The notes: generated from the letters alone by a model not told the origin. DNA of 64,000 bases from Erinaceus europaeus (GCF_950295315.1 NC_080166.1:96291141-96355140); one strand, 5' to 3'; positions 32,308-43,242 are shown, counted from the first letter of the stretch. Translations and numbers: made by a program.

Positions 32308-33370
32308 TCTAATTTGAAGAACATTCTCGAGTACCCTGGCAGTTCCCAAGTACAGAGACACGTGGTTAGTTCTACTCTCCCGATTGGATTCTTTCTTCAA
32401 TGGGAAGGCACTTTTAAAAATGGGTGCCTGAAGCAATCCAGCAGGAACAGTCAGAAGCACCCTAAATGGAATTTCGAGGAGCTTTTTGGACTAGGACGCC
32501 CTCCGGGGACTCTTAATCCTACATGGTGATATCTTGATAATGTGGTTCAAGTTGCATTTCATAAGAGAATGATTTGAATGACTGAATTTTTGTTTGACAT
32601 TGACTTAAAAAAAAAAAGCTGGACGCAGCCATGATTTCTAGAGACATCCAGAAACAATCCAAAAAATTGTTTTTTCCCTCCTTTGATTTCTCTTTTATGT
32701 CTTGACATGAATCTGAAACGTTTAATCCTGAAAACTGTATGAGTTATGGGTGGGGCAGATAGTGCAATGATTATGTTAATTATTCTCATGCCTGAGGCTT
32801 TTTATCGTGGTTCTTCTGTTTACCTTTCCACATTTTATTGAGTTTAAACTGTTTAAACAACCTTAAAATCATACTAGAAAGGACTTCCAATTATAATGGA
32901 GTTATCAATTATAGTAAACTTCTAATCTGCTACAAGTTTTGTTTGACAAGTAAGTGAATTTCAGCTGTCAAAGTCTTCACATGAAAAAGCATCTACTCAA
33001 ATGAAAATTTCTGGAAATCCATTTGGACCCCTGTTCTCTGACATCGCCCCCGGAAACCAATGATGAGACCTGGCACGACCTGAAGAAACAGATTCACAGA
33101 CTCCGAAGCTCACTCTCTACAGAAAAGCAGAATTCTGGTGGCCAACATTCCCCATCGAGACAGACATGCAGCGTTTCATCCCTTGGCATTTTCTTCTGTG
33201 GTCAGCTACTTTGGACTGACACCTCCATCGGACTTACTGGTACATGCTGCTGTGTTTCTCAAAGACTAACTTCAGCCAATTGCCTTGAGACTTTATAGAC
33301 CATGTCCCCTCACCTGCAGGCTCTGCCCCAGAGCCAGAAAACTCCCCCTCCTTATTAGGTTATGCCCACA

Positions 33371-33484
33371 GAGGCATGAAGCGTCCCAAGAGGCAAGAGA
33401 TGCCCACAGAGGCAGGAAATGCCCTTTGAGGCAAGAGATGCCCCCAGAGGCATGAAGCGTTCCCAGAGGCAAGAAATGCCCTTT
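33371..33484 (+). repeat. 19-bp minisatellite, six units, in ERV interior
   Basis: Units start GAGGCA at 33371, 33390, 33409, 33428, 33447 and 33466, exactly 19 bp apart, with variants GAGGCATGAAGCGTCCCAA, GAGGCAAGAGATGCCCACA and GAGGCAGGAAATGCCCTTT. A seventh related unit starts at 33507. Confidence 0.95.
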
Positions 33485-33641
33485 CACCTGCTAGGCCTTG
33501 CCCTTTGAGGCAAGAAAAGCTCCCCTTGACGTCACATTGGTTATTGCTGCTCGCCTATTTTGTTTTCCATGTCTTATGCCAGTTCTTTTGAAAACGCCTG
33601 TACGATATAGGTTTCTGTTCACCCAACAATGGCCATTAGTT

Positions 33642-33657
33642 AAAAAGAAAGGGGGAA
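33642..33657 (+). other. Polypurine tract
   Basis: AAAAAGAAAGGGGGAA ends one base before the 3' LTR. This is the plus-strand primer site for reverse transcription. Confidence 0.93.
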
Positions 33658-33658
33658 T

Positions 33659-34102
33659 TGTTGGTATGCATGAGACCCCTTCTGTTTCATTTGGTTTAAA
33701 TCGCCCCTGCTTAACACTATTCTATTTACATAACCACTTCATTCTATTTACATAACCACTGTTAACAAGTTCCACCCTCCCTCCAGGGCATTTGTGGTTC
33801 AGTGATAGGATTCTCGCCTAATCTGCCCCCTCTTTGTCACACTCTGATTTTCACCAGTCACTTTTCTCTCCCCCCTCTCTATGTCACATCCTGTTTCCAC
33901 CTTACTTGGCAAGTATATATAAAGACAGCATTGTGAGTTTTACAGTACTGTACTTTGAGTTTAACTTAGCTCATCTTAGATTGTGCTGCATCCTGCATGA
34001 ATAAAGAGATACTGCCTACAACCCAGCCATGAGTCCCAGGTCGTCTGTTACCCGCCCGTGAAGCCAGCCCGGCAAAAACAACCTAACCCATCGAAAACAA
34101 CA
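33659..34102 (+). repeat. 3' LTR (444 bp)
   Basis: The same length as the 5' LTR. The first 300 or so bases look identical to it; all eight differences I count lie in the last 130 bp. TATA at about 33915, AATAAA at 34000-34005. It ends CAACA and is followed by TSD AGAAAG (34103-34108). Confidence 0.96.
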
Positions 34103-34274
34103 AGAAAGCACCAATAAGACTAAGACAGTCAATTTGACATAAGACTCATAGGCAAAGTTTTTAGTGAAATAATAACACAAGCATGGAAGGTCTTTGAGAA
34201 GGAGCCATTAATATATATGGGTGTTCAGAGGGGCTAGGAGACATTGCTATGCACCTTTTAAAATTAATGCTAGT

Positions 34275-34344
34275 CATTACTTATTGAGCACTGACCTTGC
34301 ACCAGACACATAAATACATAGTTACTGGACAATTCTCATAAAGA
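34275..34344 (+). repeat. MIR/L2 fragment
   Basis: 'cttattgagcactgaccttgc' and 'cagacacataaatac' resemble the 'ttattgagcacctactatgtg' pattern. It is probably one MIR split from 34745-34850. Confidence 0.55.
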
Positions 34345-34388
34345 CGTGTGTTTGCGTGTGTGTGTGTATGTGTGTGTGTGTGTGTGTA
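34345..34388. repeat. (TG)n microsatellite
   Basis: TG run with a few interruptions (TTTGCG, TATG). Confidence 0.9.
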
Positions 34389-34394
34389 TTCAGG

Positions 34395-34545
34395 GTCTCA
34401 CATATTTCACTGCTCTGGGACACTTCTTCATATAGATAGATAGACAGATAAGACAGACAGACAGATAGATACCACAGCACTAAAGATTCCCCTGGAGGGA
34501 AAGCCTGTCAGTCCAGATTCCCTAACTGCTAAGCCAGTCTCTTTT
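34395..34545 (-). repeat. Old tRNA-derived SINE with GATA/GACA repeat
   Basis: Plus-strand 'cactgctctgggacacttc', an (ATAG)/(ACAG) tract at 34434-34470 and 'tccctaactgctaagccag' as complement of the head. Diverged. Confidence 0.55.
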
Positions 34546-34744
34546 CTTCATCTAGAGTATATATATAGTGATTCAAAACTATAGCCAACCTAGAAGCAAA
34601 ACTAAACTAACACAATTTTTTTTCATGTTGGAATATGAGTATAGAAATGCTTTATTTTGACAAATTATTATAATAAACCCTGTGGTGCTGGGGTTTTCAC
34701 ATATAACATGGGTATCTAACCAGGTGAGCTATCTCTCCATCCTC

Positions 34745-34850
34745 CATCCCACAGTCTTATTTAACAAGTGAGGAAACGGAGACTCAGGAAGAATGAGTGA
34801 AATATCTGAAATTCCATAGCAGTAAGGAGTTGAAATGGAATCTCTAATCC
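34745..34850 (+). repeat. MIR fragment
   Basis: 'aacaagtgaggaaacggagac' and 'tcaggaagaatgagtg' match the MIR core 'cagatgaggaaactgaggc'. Confidence 0.75.
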
Positions 34851-34954
34851 AAATGGATATGTACAGGTGGGAACTACATTGTCTGCGCGTGCGGTTGTCC
34901 TGACCATCTCATCGTCCACTTATGAATGTGTAGGGCAAGACTATTTCAAATTGC

Positions 34955-35180
34955 CTTTGTATGTATTTGATAGAGACGAAAATCAATAGGAAAGGGAAAA
35001 ACAGAGAGAGGGAGACACACGGAAAGGGAAAGATAGGGAGAGGGAGACACACACAGACCTGAAGCATTGCTTTAGCACTCATGACACTTTCCCCCTGCAG
35101 GTAAGGACTGGAGGCTTGAACTCTGTTCTTTTACACTGTAACATGTATATTCTACCAGGTGCATCACCCCACCCCTGGCC
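34955..35180 (-). repeat. SINE-B with internal duplication
   Basis: Minus-strand copy: 'atttgatagagacgaaaatc', then 'gagagggagacacacggaaag' duplicated in part as 'ggagagggagacacacac', 'cactttccccctgcaggtaag' and head 'ctaccaggtgcatcacccc'. Confidence 0.88.
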
Positions 35181-35211
35181 CCACAAAGCTTTTGAAAGCC
35201 TATATGAATTG

Positions 35212-35340
35212 TGGTCCAGAAGGTGGTGCAGTGGGCTGTCAAACATGAGGTCCTGAGTTCAATCCCTGGCAGCACATGTATCAGAGTGATGTCTGGTTCT
35301 TTTTCTCTCTCCTCCTATCTGTCTCATTAATAAATAATTA
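35212..35340 (+). repeat. SINE-D
   Basis: 'ccagaaggtggtgcagtggg', B box 'gagttcaatccctggcagc', 'cagagtgatgtctggttc' and 'tctcattaataaataatt'. Confidence 0.93.
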
Positions 35341-35540
35341 CCCATCTGCAGGGGAGTCGCTTCACAAGTGGTGAAGCAGGTCTGCAGATGTCTATCTTTC
35401 TCTCCCCCTCTCTGTCTTCCCCTCCTCACTCCATTTCTTTCTGTTCTATCCAACAACGACAACATCAATAACAACAATAATAACTACAACAATAAAACAA
35501 AAAGGACAACAAAAAAATAAATATTTTTAAATAAATAAAT
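35341..35540 (+). repeat. SINE-A body without head, inserted in SINE-D tail
   Basis: It begins abruptly 'acccatctgcaggggagtcg' and continues through 'ctatccaacaacgacaac' to an A-rich end. AATAAATAATT at 35330-35340 and again near 35535-35545 is a likely TSD, so this is a 5'-truncated insertion into the SINE-D tail. Together they look like one D-A composite. Confidence 0.85.
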
Positions 35541-35576
35541 AATTAAAATCTACCTTTAAAAAAAGAAAGAAGAGGG

Positions 35577-35874
35577 GGCCAGGCGGTAGCATAGTGGGTT
35601 ACGTGCACATGGTGTATAAGCTCAAGGACCAGTAAAGAACCCAGTTCTAGCCCCCGGCTCCCCATCTGCAAGTGGTTGTGTTTCATGGGCAGTGAAGCAG
35701 GTCTGCAAGTGTCTTACCTTTTTCTCCCCTCTCTGTTTTCCTGTCCTCTCTCGATTTTTCTCTGTCCTATCCAACAACAACAGCAATAACAACAATGATA
35801 AACAAGGGCAAAAAGGGATAAAATAGCCTCTAGGAGCAGTGCAGGCACCGAGCCCCAGCAATAACCCTGGAGGA

Positions 35875-35930
<56 letters not shown>

Positions 35931-35934
35931 AGGA
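35577..35934 (+). repeat. SINE-A' with (GAAA)n tail
   Basis: Head 'ggccaggcggtagcatagtgg', body, 3' block 'gcaataaccctggagg' and then an uninterrupted GAAA tract at about 35875-35930. Confidence 0.94.
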
Positions 35935-37540
35935 AGAGGAATAGGAAGAGGAAGAAGAAAGTTTATAAAAGTCTAGTGGAGAACAGACATGTGGAAGGTA
36001 GATGGTGGACTTTTCAGTGCTAGATTGGGATGGTAAGAGATGTGTTTAGAGGAAGTTATGTGACCGGAGAAGATGGGACAGTGAAAAATATTTGAAAAGC
36101 AGGGCAGGAGGCATGCAGAAGGGCATCTAGCAGTTCAGGGGTCTAATGGTGAAAAACTGGTGGTGGGAACAGAAACAAAAGAATGAAAATGAAGAAATGA
36201 GACCTAGAGACAAGATTACTTCCTTATGAGATGTCCCCATGCATTGGGATTATCTTTTCCCATATACCTATTTCTCTTCCTACTTTCTTTCAAAATATCC
36301 TAGTTATCTCCTCTTCCCTTGTTACTCTCTCCAAAATTTCTTCTCATCATTTTCTCTTTTGATTTCCTATGTCCTTAACCCTAATCTGTTGGAAGTTAGA
36401 CTAAATTTTGAATGTAAATCCTTGGGAATGTTTTCCTAAATTGCTTTTAAATTAGGCATTTCATTTATGAATTGTGTTCTCTTTAAAGGAGTTAATGGCA
36501 TGTGAGCTATCATCTTTTTTTCTTTGTGAATTAGTCTTTTTTTAAAAACGTATCATCAAAATATGTACAAGAAAGGGTAATTATTCAACTCAAACTATAA
36601 TTGTGTCTAATTGACACTCCAGAAATATCCTTCCTATTAACATCTGAAACAATTTATTAATATTTTTTTCAACATTGATTCAGCGTTCTGTATCTTATTT
36701 GTTGCACAGAAGAGGCTCTTGGTAATTTTTTTATTATGAAATACATAATCGGTGGAAGTGTTCTACATCATTTCGCAAACAGTGAGGCAAACTCTTAAAC
36801 AAGCCCTAATGTCTGGTGTGAAATTGGGTTTATTGACCATTAGCAGATTGGCTGCCTGCCTGTAAATTATGGAGAAAAAAAAACAACAAAAAACTCAGAA
36901 GTGCCAGGTCAGCAGGGAAATGGAGTGTTGGACTTCTTACATTACAGATCCACTGTGTTCTTTGTTTCAGTTCCTGTCTTCCTCACCTCCAGATACTGTA
37001 ACTTTAGATTCTCCCTTTCCTGCTCTCTTCATATATAACCAGTGTCCTCCAAACAGAATTAGGATTCTGAAACTTCTTTCCCTTCTTCATTTCTATTTTG
37101 AATATCCTTCTATCAGTCATAGCTCAATTATGTCTCCTCCAGTTGCTACCATGTTTGTTGTCATTCCATCATTCCATTCTTACTCTTCTAATTTACTCAC
37201 ATTGAGTCACTCACGTTAAGATCATATTCCCAAGTCAAAGTACAGATCAAACAACTCTCTTAAAGTCCTACAATGACTTAATCATCACAATGCACACCAT
37301 GAACATGACTAAACTCATTCAACCTCCACAGTGAAGTGTTAGTTTGACTCCCAGTCTCTGTTCTTTCCTGGCTCCATTTACAATTCCATGTTCCTGTGCT
37401 CTCACTAGTCACCATTGGGATCACCCCAGGGGCCTTTACTTTCTCTCCTATCACTATTTCCACCCTCCAATCTTCATTCTTCAAAGTCCATCGAATATCC
37501 ATACTATTTGGTTTAAGGTACTGCTATTCACAATACCCTG
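35935..37540. other. Unique sequence
   Basis: No gene recognised. A 116-codon frame at 36869-37219 lacks recognisable domains. The stretch 36440-36850 is non-repetitive and AT-rich, a possible conserved element (inference). Confidence 0.45.
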
Positions 37541-38010
37541 GATCAAATGAAAGAGCCATCAAATTATTACTCAGTAAAGAACTAAGGTATATAATTAACG
37601 AAATTACTATTCTGAAAACAAAAATGATGAATCAGTGGCTTTTGGAGGGAGAATGGATGAAACTCAGTATAGCTATGCTAAGTGAAATAAAGATGTGAAG
37701 GGCAAGTCTCAGGTGGCTTTACTCACACATGGCATGTAAATAATGAAAGCAATGAATTGGATAATAATAATAATAATATAATAATAATAGTAATTCTCAG
37801 ACTTGGTGAAAATTATGGAGGTAGCCAGAGGGAAAGAAAAGAAATGTTTGGATATGGATCTTTTGGGGGTAGTTTTATAGCACTAGATCTTTGTGGTGGA
37901 TATAGTGAGTTTCATACGCAGATAGAGGCATTATTAATCTTTACCCCTATAGTACAATAATGTTGTATACCAATTCTAAGACACTGATAAAGTAAAAAAA
38001 AATCCATTAT
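37541..38010 (+). mobile_element. Old L1 3' fragment
   Basis: 'aatggatgaaactcagtatag', 'ctaagtgaaataaagatgtg', then 3' UTR-like 'gagtttcatacgcagataga' and 'gttgtataccaattctaag' with a terminal A run near 37995. An (AAT)n microsatellite lies at 37762-37792. Confidence 0.65.
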
Positions 38011-38224
38011 TATTTAGTAAATAATGTTATGAGGCAAAACCATATAATATTTATAAATAAAGCTCATCTGAGCTTCCACATTTTCATGGATACTTTTATG
38101 ACTCAGCTCAGATCAGTTGGACGGTGTCACTTTCTTCTCTAGGCCCCAAAGTTCTGACTCATTTTTATCTTTTGGGAGTTTAATTATTAAAGGAGACATA
38201 CATGCCTTGAGGTCTGAAATCTCA

Positions 38225-38400
38225 AATAGCTTTATAGACATTATCTTATTTAATTCCTTAAATTGTCCCATGGAAAAGGGACACACATCAGTGCTATAAA
38301 TGAAGAGATTAAAATCCAGAAAATGAAAGACCCTTGCCCAAAGGCCTTTATCTAGGGAAGGGAATAATTAAATGAGCTTCAAACCCAAACATGTGACCTC
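38225..38400 (+). repeat. MIR fragment
   Basis: 'cattatcttatttaattcc', 'aaatgaagagattaaaatcc' and 'gacccttgcccaaaggcc' follow the MIR order (count-of-cells 'cccattttacagatgagg', 'cttgcccaaggtc'). Confidence 0.7.
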
Positions 38401-40214
38401 AAGATCTTTTGTTTAACTGGTATTTGCTTCTCTTTCTTGCCACCCCCTACTTACAAAAATCCCTTAATTTCTAACCTGCACACAGTAGGCAATAAGAGTA
38501 GATAGGCTTAAAAAAAAGTAAATTAAACTGACTTTATTGAGGACTAGGAAGGCTCTCACTAACCTGAGGTAGGAGATGCTAACCACAGTCTCTGTCCCCA
38601 CCACCCCATTATGTGGACCCACAGCCATCAATCTGGTGAGAGGCACCAGAAAAATATGCAGTCACTAATAGGAGGACCATGTATATTTTATGTCTACTTG
38701 AAAAGCAACACTTGATCACACCTCTGGGAGCTTCTAGGCATGAGTCTAAATATAAACAGGCACAGAGATTGCTTTGGTCAAATTACCCAGCATTGACACT
38801 GAGCTCTTGACCAGATAATCTGTCTTGCAACAAAAGTGCTTTACAGTCAGTCACCTGACAAAGTCAAAGATGCCTGAACTTCTGCTACTCAGGTGTGGCC
38901 ATCAGCCCTCTCACATGCTGGGCCTGCCTGGGGTGGCAGGTCAGATGACACAAAACTGTGACTGACACATGCCACCATGGTCCAGCTGGCCCCACTTAGA
39001 GCACATATTCAGCATCGGTAGTGCCTGTCTCTATCTGATGTTCACTTTGTTCCCTGACATGCACAGTATTCCTCTGTTATCTTCCCCCCACAAAGTCTCA
39101 CTGCCCTGTGATGCATTGCTCCTTCTACCTCCTGCCTCCCACCACTGAGATCTGTTCTCTGGTTTCTCAGCAAGCCACAGCAATGTCACAACATGTCATA
39201 TCTCTCCCTGTCTCCCAGAGTGATTTGGATGCACTTGACCAGAACTGGAACAGCACGGAGCCTGGCATCACCCATTTTACTCCCATGACAGAAATGTGGA
39301 AAAATCACAAATGACTGAATGCTTGATTATCAGGGGATGACTCTCAACTCTGTCACCGCCACGTGATGTCTTATCTTCTGGCTCCTGATGCTATTGCCTG
39401 TGGAGATGCAAGAGTGATGCAAAGCATGTCTTTGATGCATATTAGATCCTTCCCTTATCTTTCACCCTCCATGCCTCTAGATTTCCAGAAAATTTGCGTA
39501 GTGATACTTTCTCACACATGGTTTGGAAGTATGACAAAATGTAAGGTTAGAAAGGGAGGCTGACACAAAACAACAACATTCATATAAAGAGCTCTGGACT
39601 TTTTCTGGAAAGTTAAAGGGAACAAGTAACCATTTAAAGTTCAGAAGTGCTGTTATCCTCTACTCTTTCCCAGTAGAGAATGGTTTAGATCGGCACTGAT
39701 CTCCCAGGATGGCATTTGCTAAAGGCAAACTTGTCCCCAAATCTATGCCAAGTTGAACTACTTAGGTCTAGAACTGTGTATTTGAGGAAGCTAGAACTCG
39801 AGCTTTAGACCCTGATGTTTTAAGAAAGGCAAGGCTGGAGGCAGAGATGAATGAAGGCTCTCCTGCCTGTTAGAATGAATGATGGCTTCAATGAAAAAGG
39901 CAGAAAAGGCATAAAGCAAACTGAAATATTCACATGAGGACCTACAGTTTGTCATGTTCATCAATATTAAGAGAGGAAGGAGAAGAATTCAGATGCTAAC
40001 CAGATTTCTGACTTGAGGCATTTGGAAGATGGGGAACAAGGAGAGATTATCCACAGGAAATTAGAGTTAAGGAAGTATAGGAGATGTGAGGGTTCGGTTT
40101 TGAATATGTTTGGGGTGACCAGAGGTATTAGTAGAAATGCCTAGTAGGGGGAACAGCTTTATTAGGGTGACTTTCAAGCGTGAAGTGTGTCACACAGATA
40201 GAGTGAAGAGTATT
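38401..40214. other. Unique sequence
   Basis: No gene or repeat recognised in 1.8 kb. Frames at 39108 and 39363 are short and lack domains. Confidence 0.5.
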
Positions 40215-41152
40215 TAGAATTCAGCTTTCTAGGGAGTTGGGCGGTAGCACAGGGGTTAAGCGCAGGTGGCGCGAAGCACAAGTGACCGGCTTAAGGCTTC
40301 CGGTTCAAGCCCCCAGCTCCCCACCTGCAGGGGAATCGCTTCACAGGCGGTGAAGCAGGTCTGCAGGTGTCTATCTTTCTCTCCACCTCTGTCTTCCCCT
40401 CCTCTCTCCATTTCTCTCTGTTCTATCCAACAACGAAGACATCAATAATAACAACAATAAAACAACAAGGGCAACAAAAAGGGAAAATTAATAAATAAAT
40501 ATTAAACAAAAAAAATTCAGCTTTCTAGCCCTATTCTCAAGCCTGACACTATTTTCCCCGTCAATATTTTTAGTCCACCTGCATGTTAGCTATCAGGCTC
40601 AGGCAAAAATTACTAAAATCATAGGTCCCTTGGAACATATCTAAAATAGACTTCCTAATTTCTTCCCACCCAAAAGATCCCTAATTTCATAAACTCTATT
40701 CCTACCTTGGAGTTACTGTTTATTAAACAATTTGTCCTGCTTGATATTTTAACCAACTTTCAGACACCAAGTTGCAGACGCTAATCTGATTCCATCCTGA
40801 TTTCCATGGGCAGATGACCTCACTAATGTGTTCTGAAACCTCATCCTTGCAGAACCCTACCCAACTAGGGAAATAAAGAAACAGCCTGGGGATATGGACT
40901 GACCTGTCAATGCCCATGTCCAGCAGATAAGCAACTACAGAATTCAACTCCAGACCTTCCACCTTCTGCACCCCATAATGATCCTGGGTCCATACTCCCA
41001 GAGGGATAAAAAGTAGTGATGCTTCCAACAAAGAAGATGGGACATGGAACTCTGTTGGTGAGAAATGTATGGAAAAGTACCCCTGTTATCTTATAATCTT
41101 GTTAATCATTATTAAATTACTAATAAAAATTAAAATAAAATTAAAAAGAAGG
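40215..41152 (+). mobile_element. 3'-E element, interrupted by SINE-A
   Basis: Homologous to the element at 8356-9590: 'agtccacctgcatgttagc', 'ttcagacaccaagttgcag', 'gggtccatactcccagaggg', ending 'taataaaaattaaaataaa'. It is more diverged than the copy at 8.4-9.6 kb. SINE-A at 40233-40513 interrupts it. Confidence 0.8.
40233..40513 (+). repeat. SINE-A, full length
   Basis: Head 'ggagttgggcggtagcacag' to tail 'gggaaaattaataaataaat'. A perfect 15-bp TSD AATTCAGCTTTCTAG lies at 40218-40232 and 40514-40528. Confidence 0.97.
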
Positions 41153-41514
41153 CTGGTATTAGAGGGGGAACAGACTGAGAGCTGAACTGAAAGACCAAAG
41201 AAAAACTGAAGACATCAGTCCTTAAGGGACAAGAAGAAATAGAGGAGGGTCCACAGAGGAAACTGAGAAGCAGAGCACAGGGTCAAAACACCAATCACTT
41301 CTTGGGGTGCTTGCTTGGAAGTGCTGCATTGGGCTCAGTGAATAAAATGATGCAGGGCACAGAATACAAATATCCTCAAACTGGATGGAAATGATCTGGG
41401 TTTGGTGATAGATATAGACCTGATCTGTAAATTCATGGGAATAAATCAAAGGGCTCTTCAGGATGTCCTAACAATCAGAATTTAACACTATATATTTTTT
41501 TAAAAAGATATAGA
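41153..41514. other. Unique sequence
   Basis: No gene or repeat recognised. Confidence 0.5.
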
Positions 41515-41516
41515 CA

Positions 41517-41855
41517 GGGGCTGAGTGGTGGCATACCTGGTTGAGTATACACATTACAGGGCACAAGGACCTGCATTCAAGCCCCTGGTTCCCACTTGCA
41601 GAGGGGAAGCTTCAAAATCAGTGAAGCAGTGCTGCAGGTATCCCCCCCCCCACCTCTCTTTACTAGAACACTGCTCAGCTCTGGTTTATGGTGGTGCAAG
41701 GGATTGAACCTGGATCTTTGGAGCCTCAGGCATGAGAGCTTCTTTGCATAACCACTATCTACCCCTCCCCTTAGGTATCTCTTTCCCTCCCTCTTTTCCT
41801 CTCCCAACCCTCATAACTTCTTTTTGCCTCTATCCAAAAATAAATAATAGATATA
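41517..41855 (+). repeat. SINE-B split by SINE-C
   Basis: Head and body at 41517-41642 ('gagtggtggcatacctggttg' to 'gtgctgcaggtatc'). The remainder is at 41773-41855 ('aggtatctctttccctccc' to 'ctatccaaaaataaataat'). AGGTATC at 41636-41642 and 41773-41779 is the TSD of the nested SINE-C. Confidence 0.93.
41643..41772 (-). repeat. SINE-C nested in SINE-B
   Basis: Minus-strand copy: C-run, 'actagaacactgctcagctc', 'gattgaacctggatctttgg' and head 'gcataaccactatctaccc'. Confidence 0.93.
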
Positions 41856-41861
41856 TAGTAG

Positions 41862-42000
41862 AGGCAGAGAAGCAAGGAGAGAGTGAAAGAGAGAGACCAC
41901 CGTACCTAAGCTTCCTTAAATGTGGTGGGGACCAGGCTTAGACTTGGGTCATGCACTTGGCAAAACAGCACAGAATGCAAGTGAGCTATTTCATTGTCCC
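41862..42000 (-). repeat. Old SINE-B-like element
   Basis: 'gcagagaagcaaggagagag', 'ggtggggaccaggcttagac' and 'caagtgagctatttcattg'. Diverged. Confidence 0.6.
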
Positions 42001-42034
42001 TATATATTTTTAAAAGGTCTATTTTTTATATCTA

Positions 42035-42180
42035 TAAATAAACAAGCAGACAACAAGAGAGAAGCACAGAGAGCAGCTAGAATATCTTTCAGCTCCGGTC
42101 GGTGCTGGTGTTTAACACTTGGAGTGTCTGGAATCTCAAGCATACAAGTCGGTGCTCTAAAATCGAGCTAGATCTCTAGC
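42035..42180 (-). repeat. Old tRNA-derived SINE
   Basis: On minus: head 'ctagagatctagctcgatttt' region followed by CAAGCATGAG-like and body. Diverged D-like. Confidence 0.6.
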
Positions 42181-43094
42181 CATTTATTTGACACAGGTAG
42201 CCATTTTTCAGGTTCTTTCATTGAGGGGGGACAGGGCAAGTGATTGTATATGGCGCCCAAGCTTTGAGTGAACAAAACTAAGAAAACTTGAAGGTAGTTT
42301 GAGTTCACGACCCAAAGTCTTCCTCACTATCGAAATTTTAAGACAGGACATTCAACATCCTATGACAGTCCTGGAGAAAGTAGAAGATGTTTGAGTAGGG
42401 AAGGAAAGAGTATTGAGTGCAAAGACAGACCCTTAGTAATGTGTCTCCCCACAGCCTCTTGCTCACTTAGTTCCTAAGACTGAACTTAGCCATGGTCTTT
42501 TCACTACTTGTTCCCATTGATAACAATGACACTCTTTACTTTATTCAGTTAGACTATTTACAAAGTGGGGGCAGTAGGGGGGGGAGGGTGGTGGTGGTGG
42601 AGAGGCTTGGTGAATAAATTCACCACTGGTGTCCTTAATGAGTTGTCCTGGAAAATTAACTAAGGGGGATATGGGGGAAATCAGCAAGTGGGTGTGTTAT
42701 CCAGGCAGTGGTAGATTAAGCTCTACTATGCCTGCCTCAGATTTTCCACTGAGAAACTGATTTCTCCTTTCTTTGAACCCTTATTCCATTTACTGTTGTA
42801 TAATATATATCTCATTTCAAACTGTATAGGGTCTTATCAAATCTTTTCTGCTGTCAATCATCTAAAGCCAGTGCTGCTTTGAAAAGGTAGTTTGTTAATT
42901 GTTAAGGAGTTGACATTTTATTTTCACAAATCAAACAGGTTTCAGGCTGCCTAAAGACAGAGGCTACATTACTTCCATACTTCTTAAGGGATAGTAAATG
43001 CTATAATTTTTTATTTCCTTGATCTGACTTTCAGTAGGGTTATAAAGATTAGTTTTTAAAAATAGAGTGTTTTGCAGAAAACTGAGAATTTCTG
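42181..43094. other. Unique sequence with G-rich patch
   Basis: No gene recognised. A purine/G-rich run (GGGGGGGGAGGGTGGTGG type) lies at 42565-42603. Confidence 0.5.
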
Positions 43095-43242
43095 GCAGAG
43101 GTAGATAGCATATTGGTTATGCAAAAAGACTTTCATGCCTGAGGATCCGAAGTCCCAGGTTCAATCCCCTGCAACACAACAAGCCAGAGCTGCAGACCTG
43201 CAGAGCTGAGCAGTGCTCTGGTTAAAAAAAAAAAAAAAAAGG
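43095..43242 (+). repeat. SINE-C
   Basis: 'gtagatagcatattggttatg', 'cccaggttcaatcccctgc', 'gagcagtgctctggtt' and A17. 'gagctgcagacctgcagagctg' is a small local duplication. Confidence 0.93.

Larger units (their letters stand above)
31910..33641 (+). other. ERV interior without viral genes
   Basis: No retroviral protein motif is seen in any frame (no zinc knuckles, DTG, YXDD or similar). It contains a two-copy repeat at 32051-32307, a SINE-C-like patch near 32750-32800 and a 19-bp minisatellite at 33371-33484. An open frame at 32014-32529 (171 codons) spans the duplicated part. I regard it as fortuitous unless related copies conserve it. Confidence 0.8.
31445..34102 (+). mobile_element. Complete non-autonomous class II ERV-type element
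   Basis: Two 444-bp LTRs (31445-31888 and 33659-34102) enclose a 1770-bp interior. A perfect 6-bp TSD flanks it. A tRNA-Lys-type primer site sits two bases after the 5' LTR, and a polypurine tract precedes the 3' LTR. The interior has no recognisable gag, protease, pol or env; its longest frame is 171 codons (32014-32529) with no family motif. The element must therefore have been moved in trans. LTRs differ at about 8 of 444 positions by my reading (about 1.8%), so the insertion is fairly recent. It could be a deleted provirus or an established gene-less family; one copy cannot tell. Confidence 0.93.

Noticed and set aside
32014..32529. 171-codon frame in the ERV interior as a possible retroviral protein
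   Set aside because: No retroviral motif, and it overlaps a nucleotide-level duplication. Retained only as a note in the interior entry.
33300..33520. CRISPR-like array
   Set aside because: The 19-bp units are contiguous with no spacers, and the host is a mammal; it is a minisatellite.
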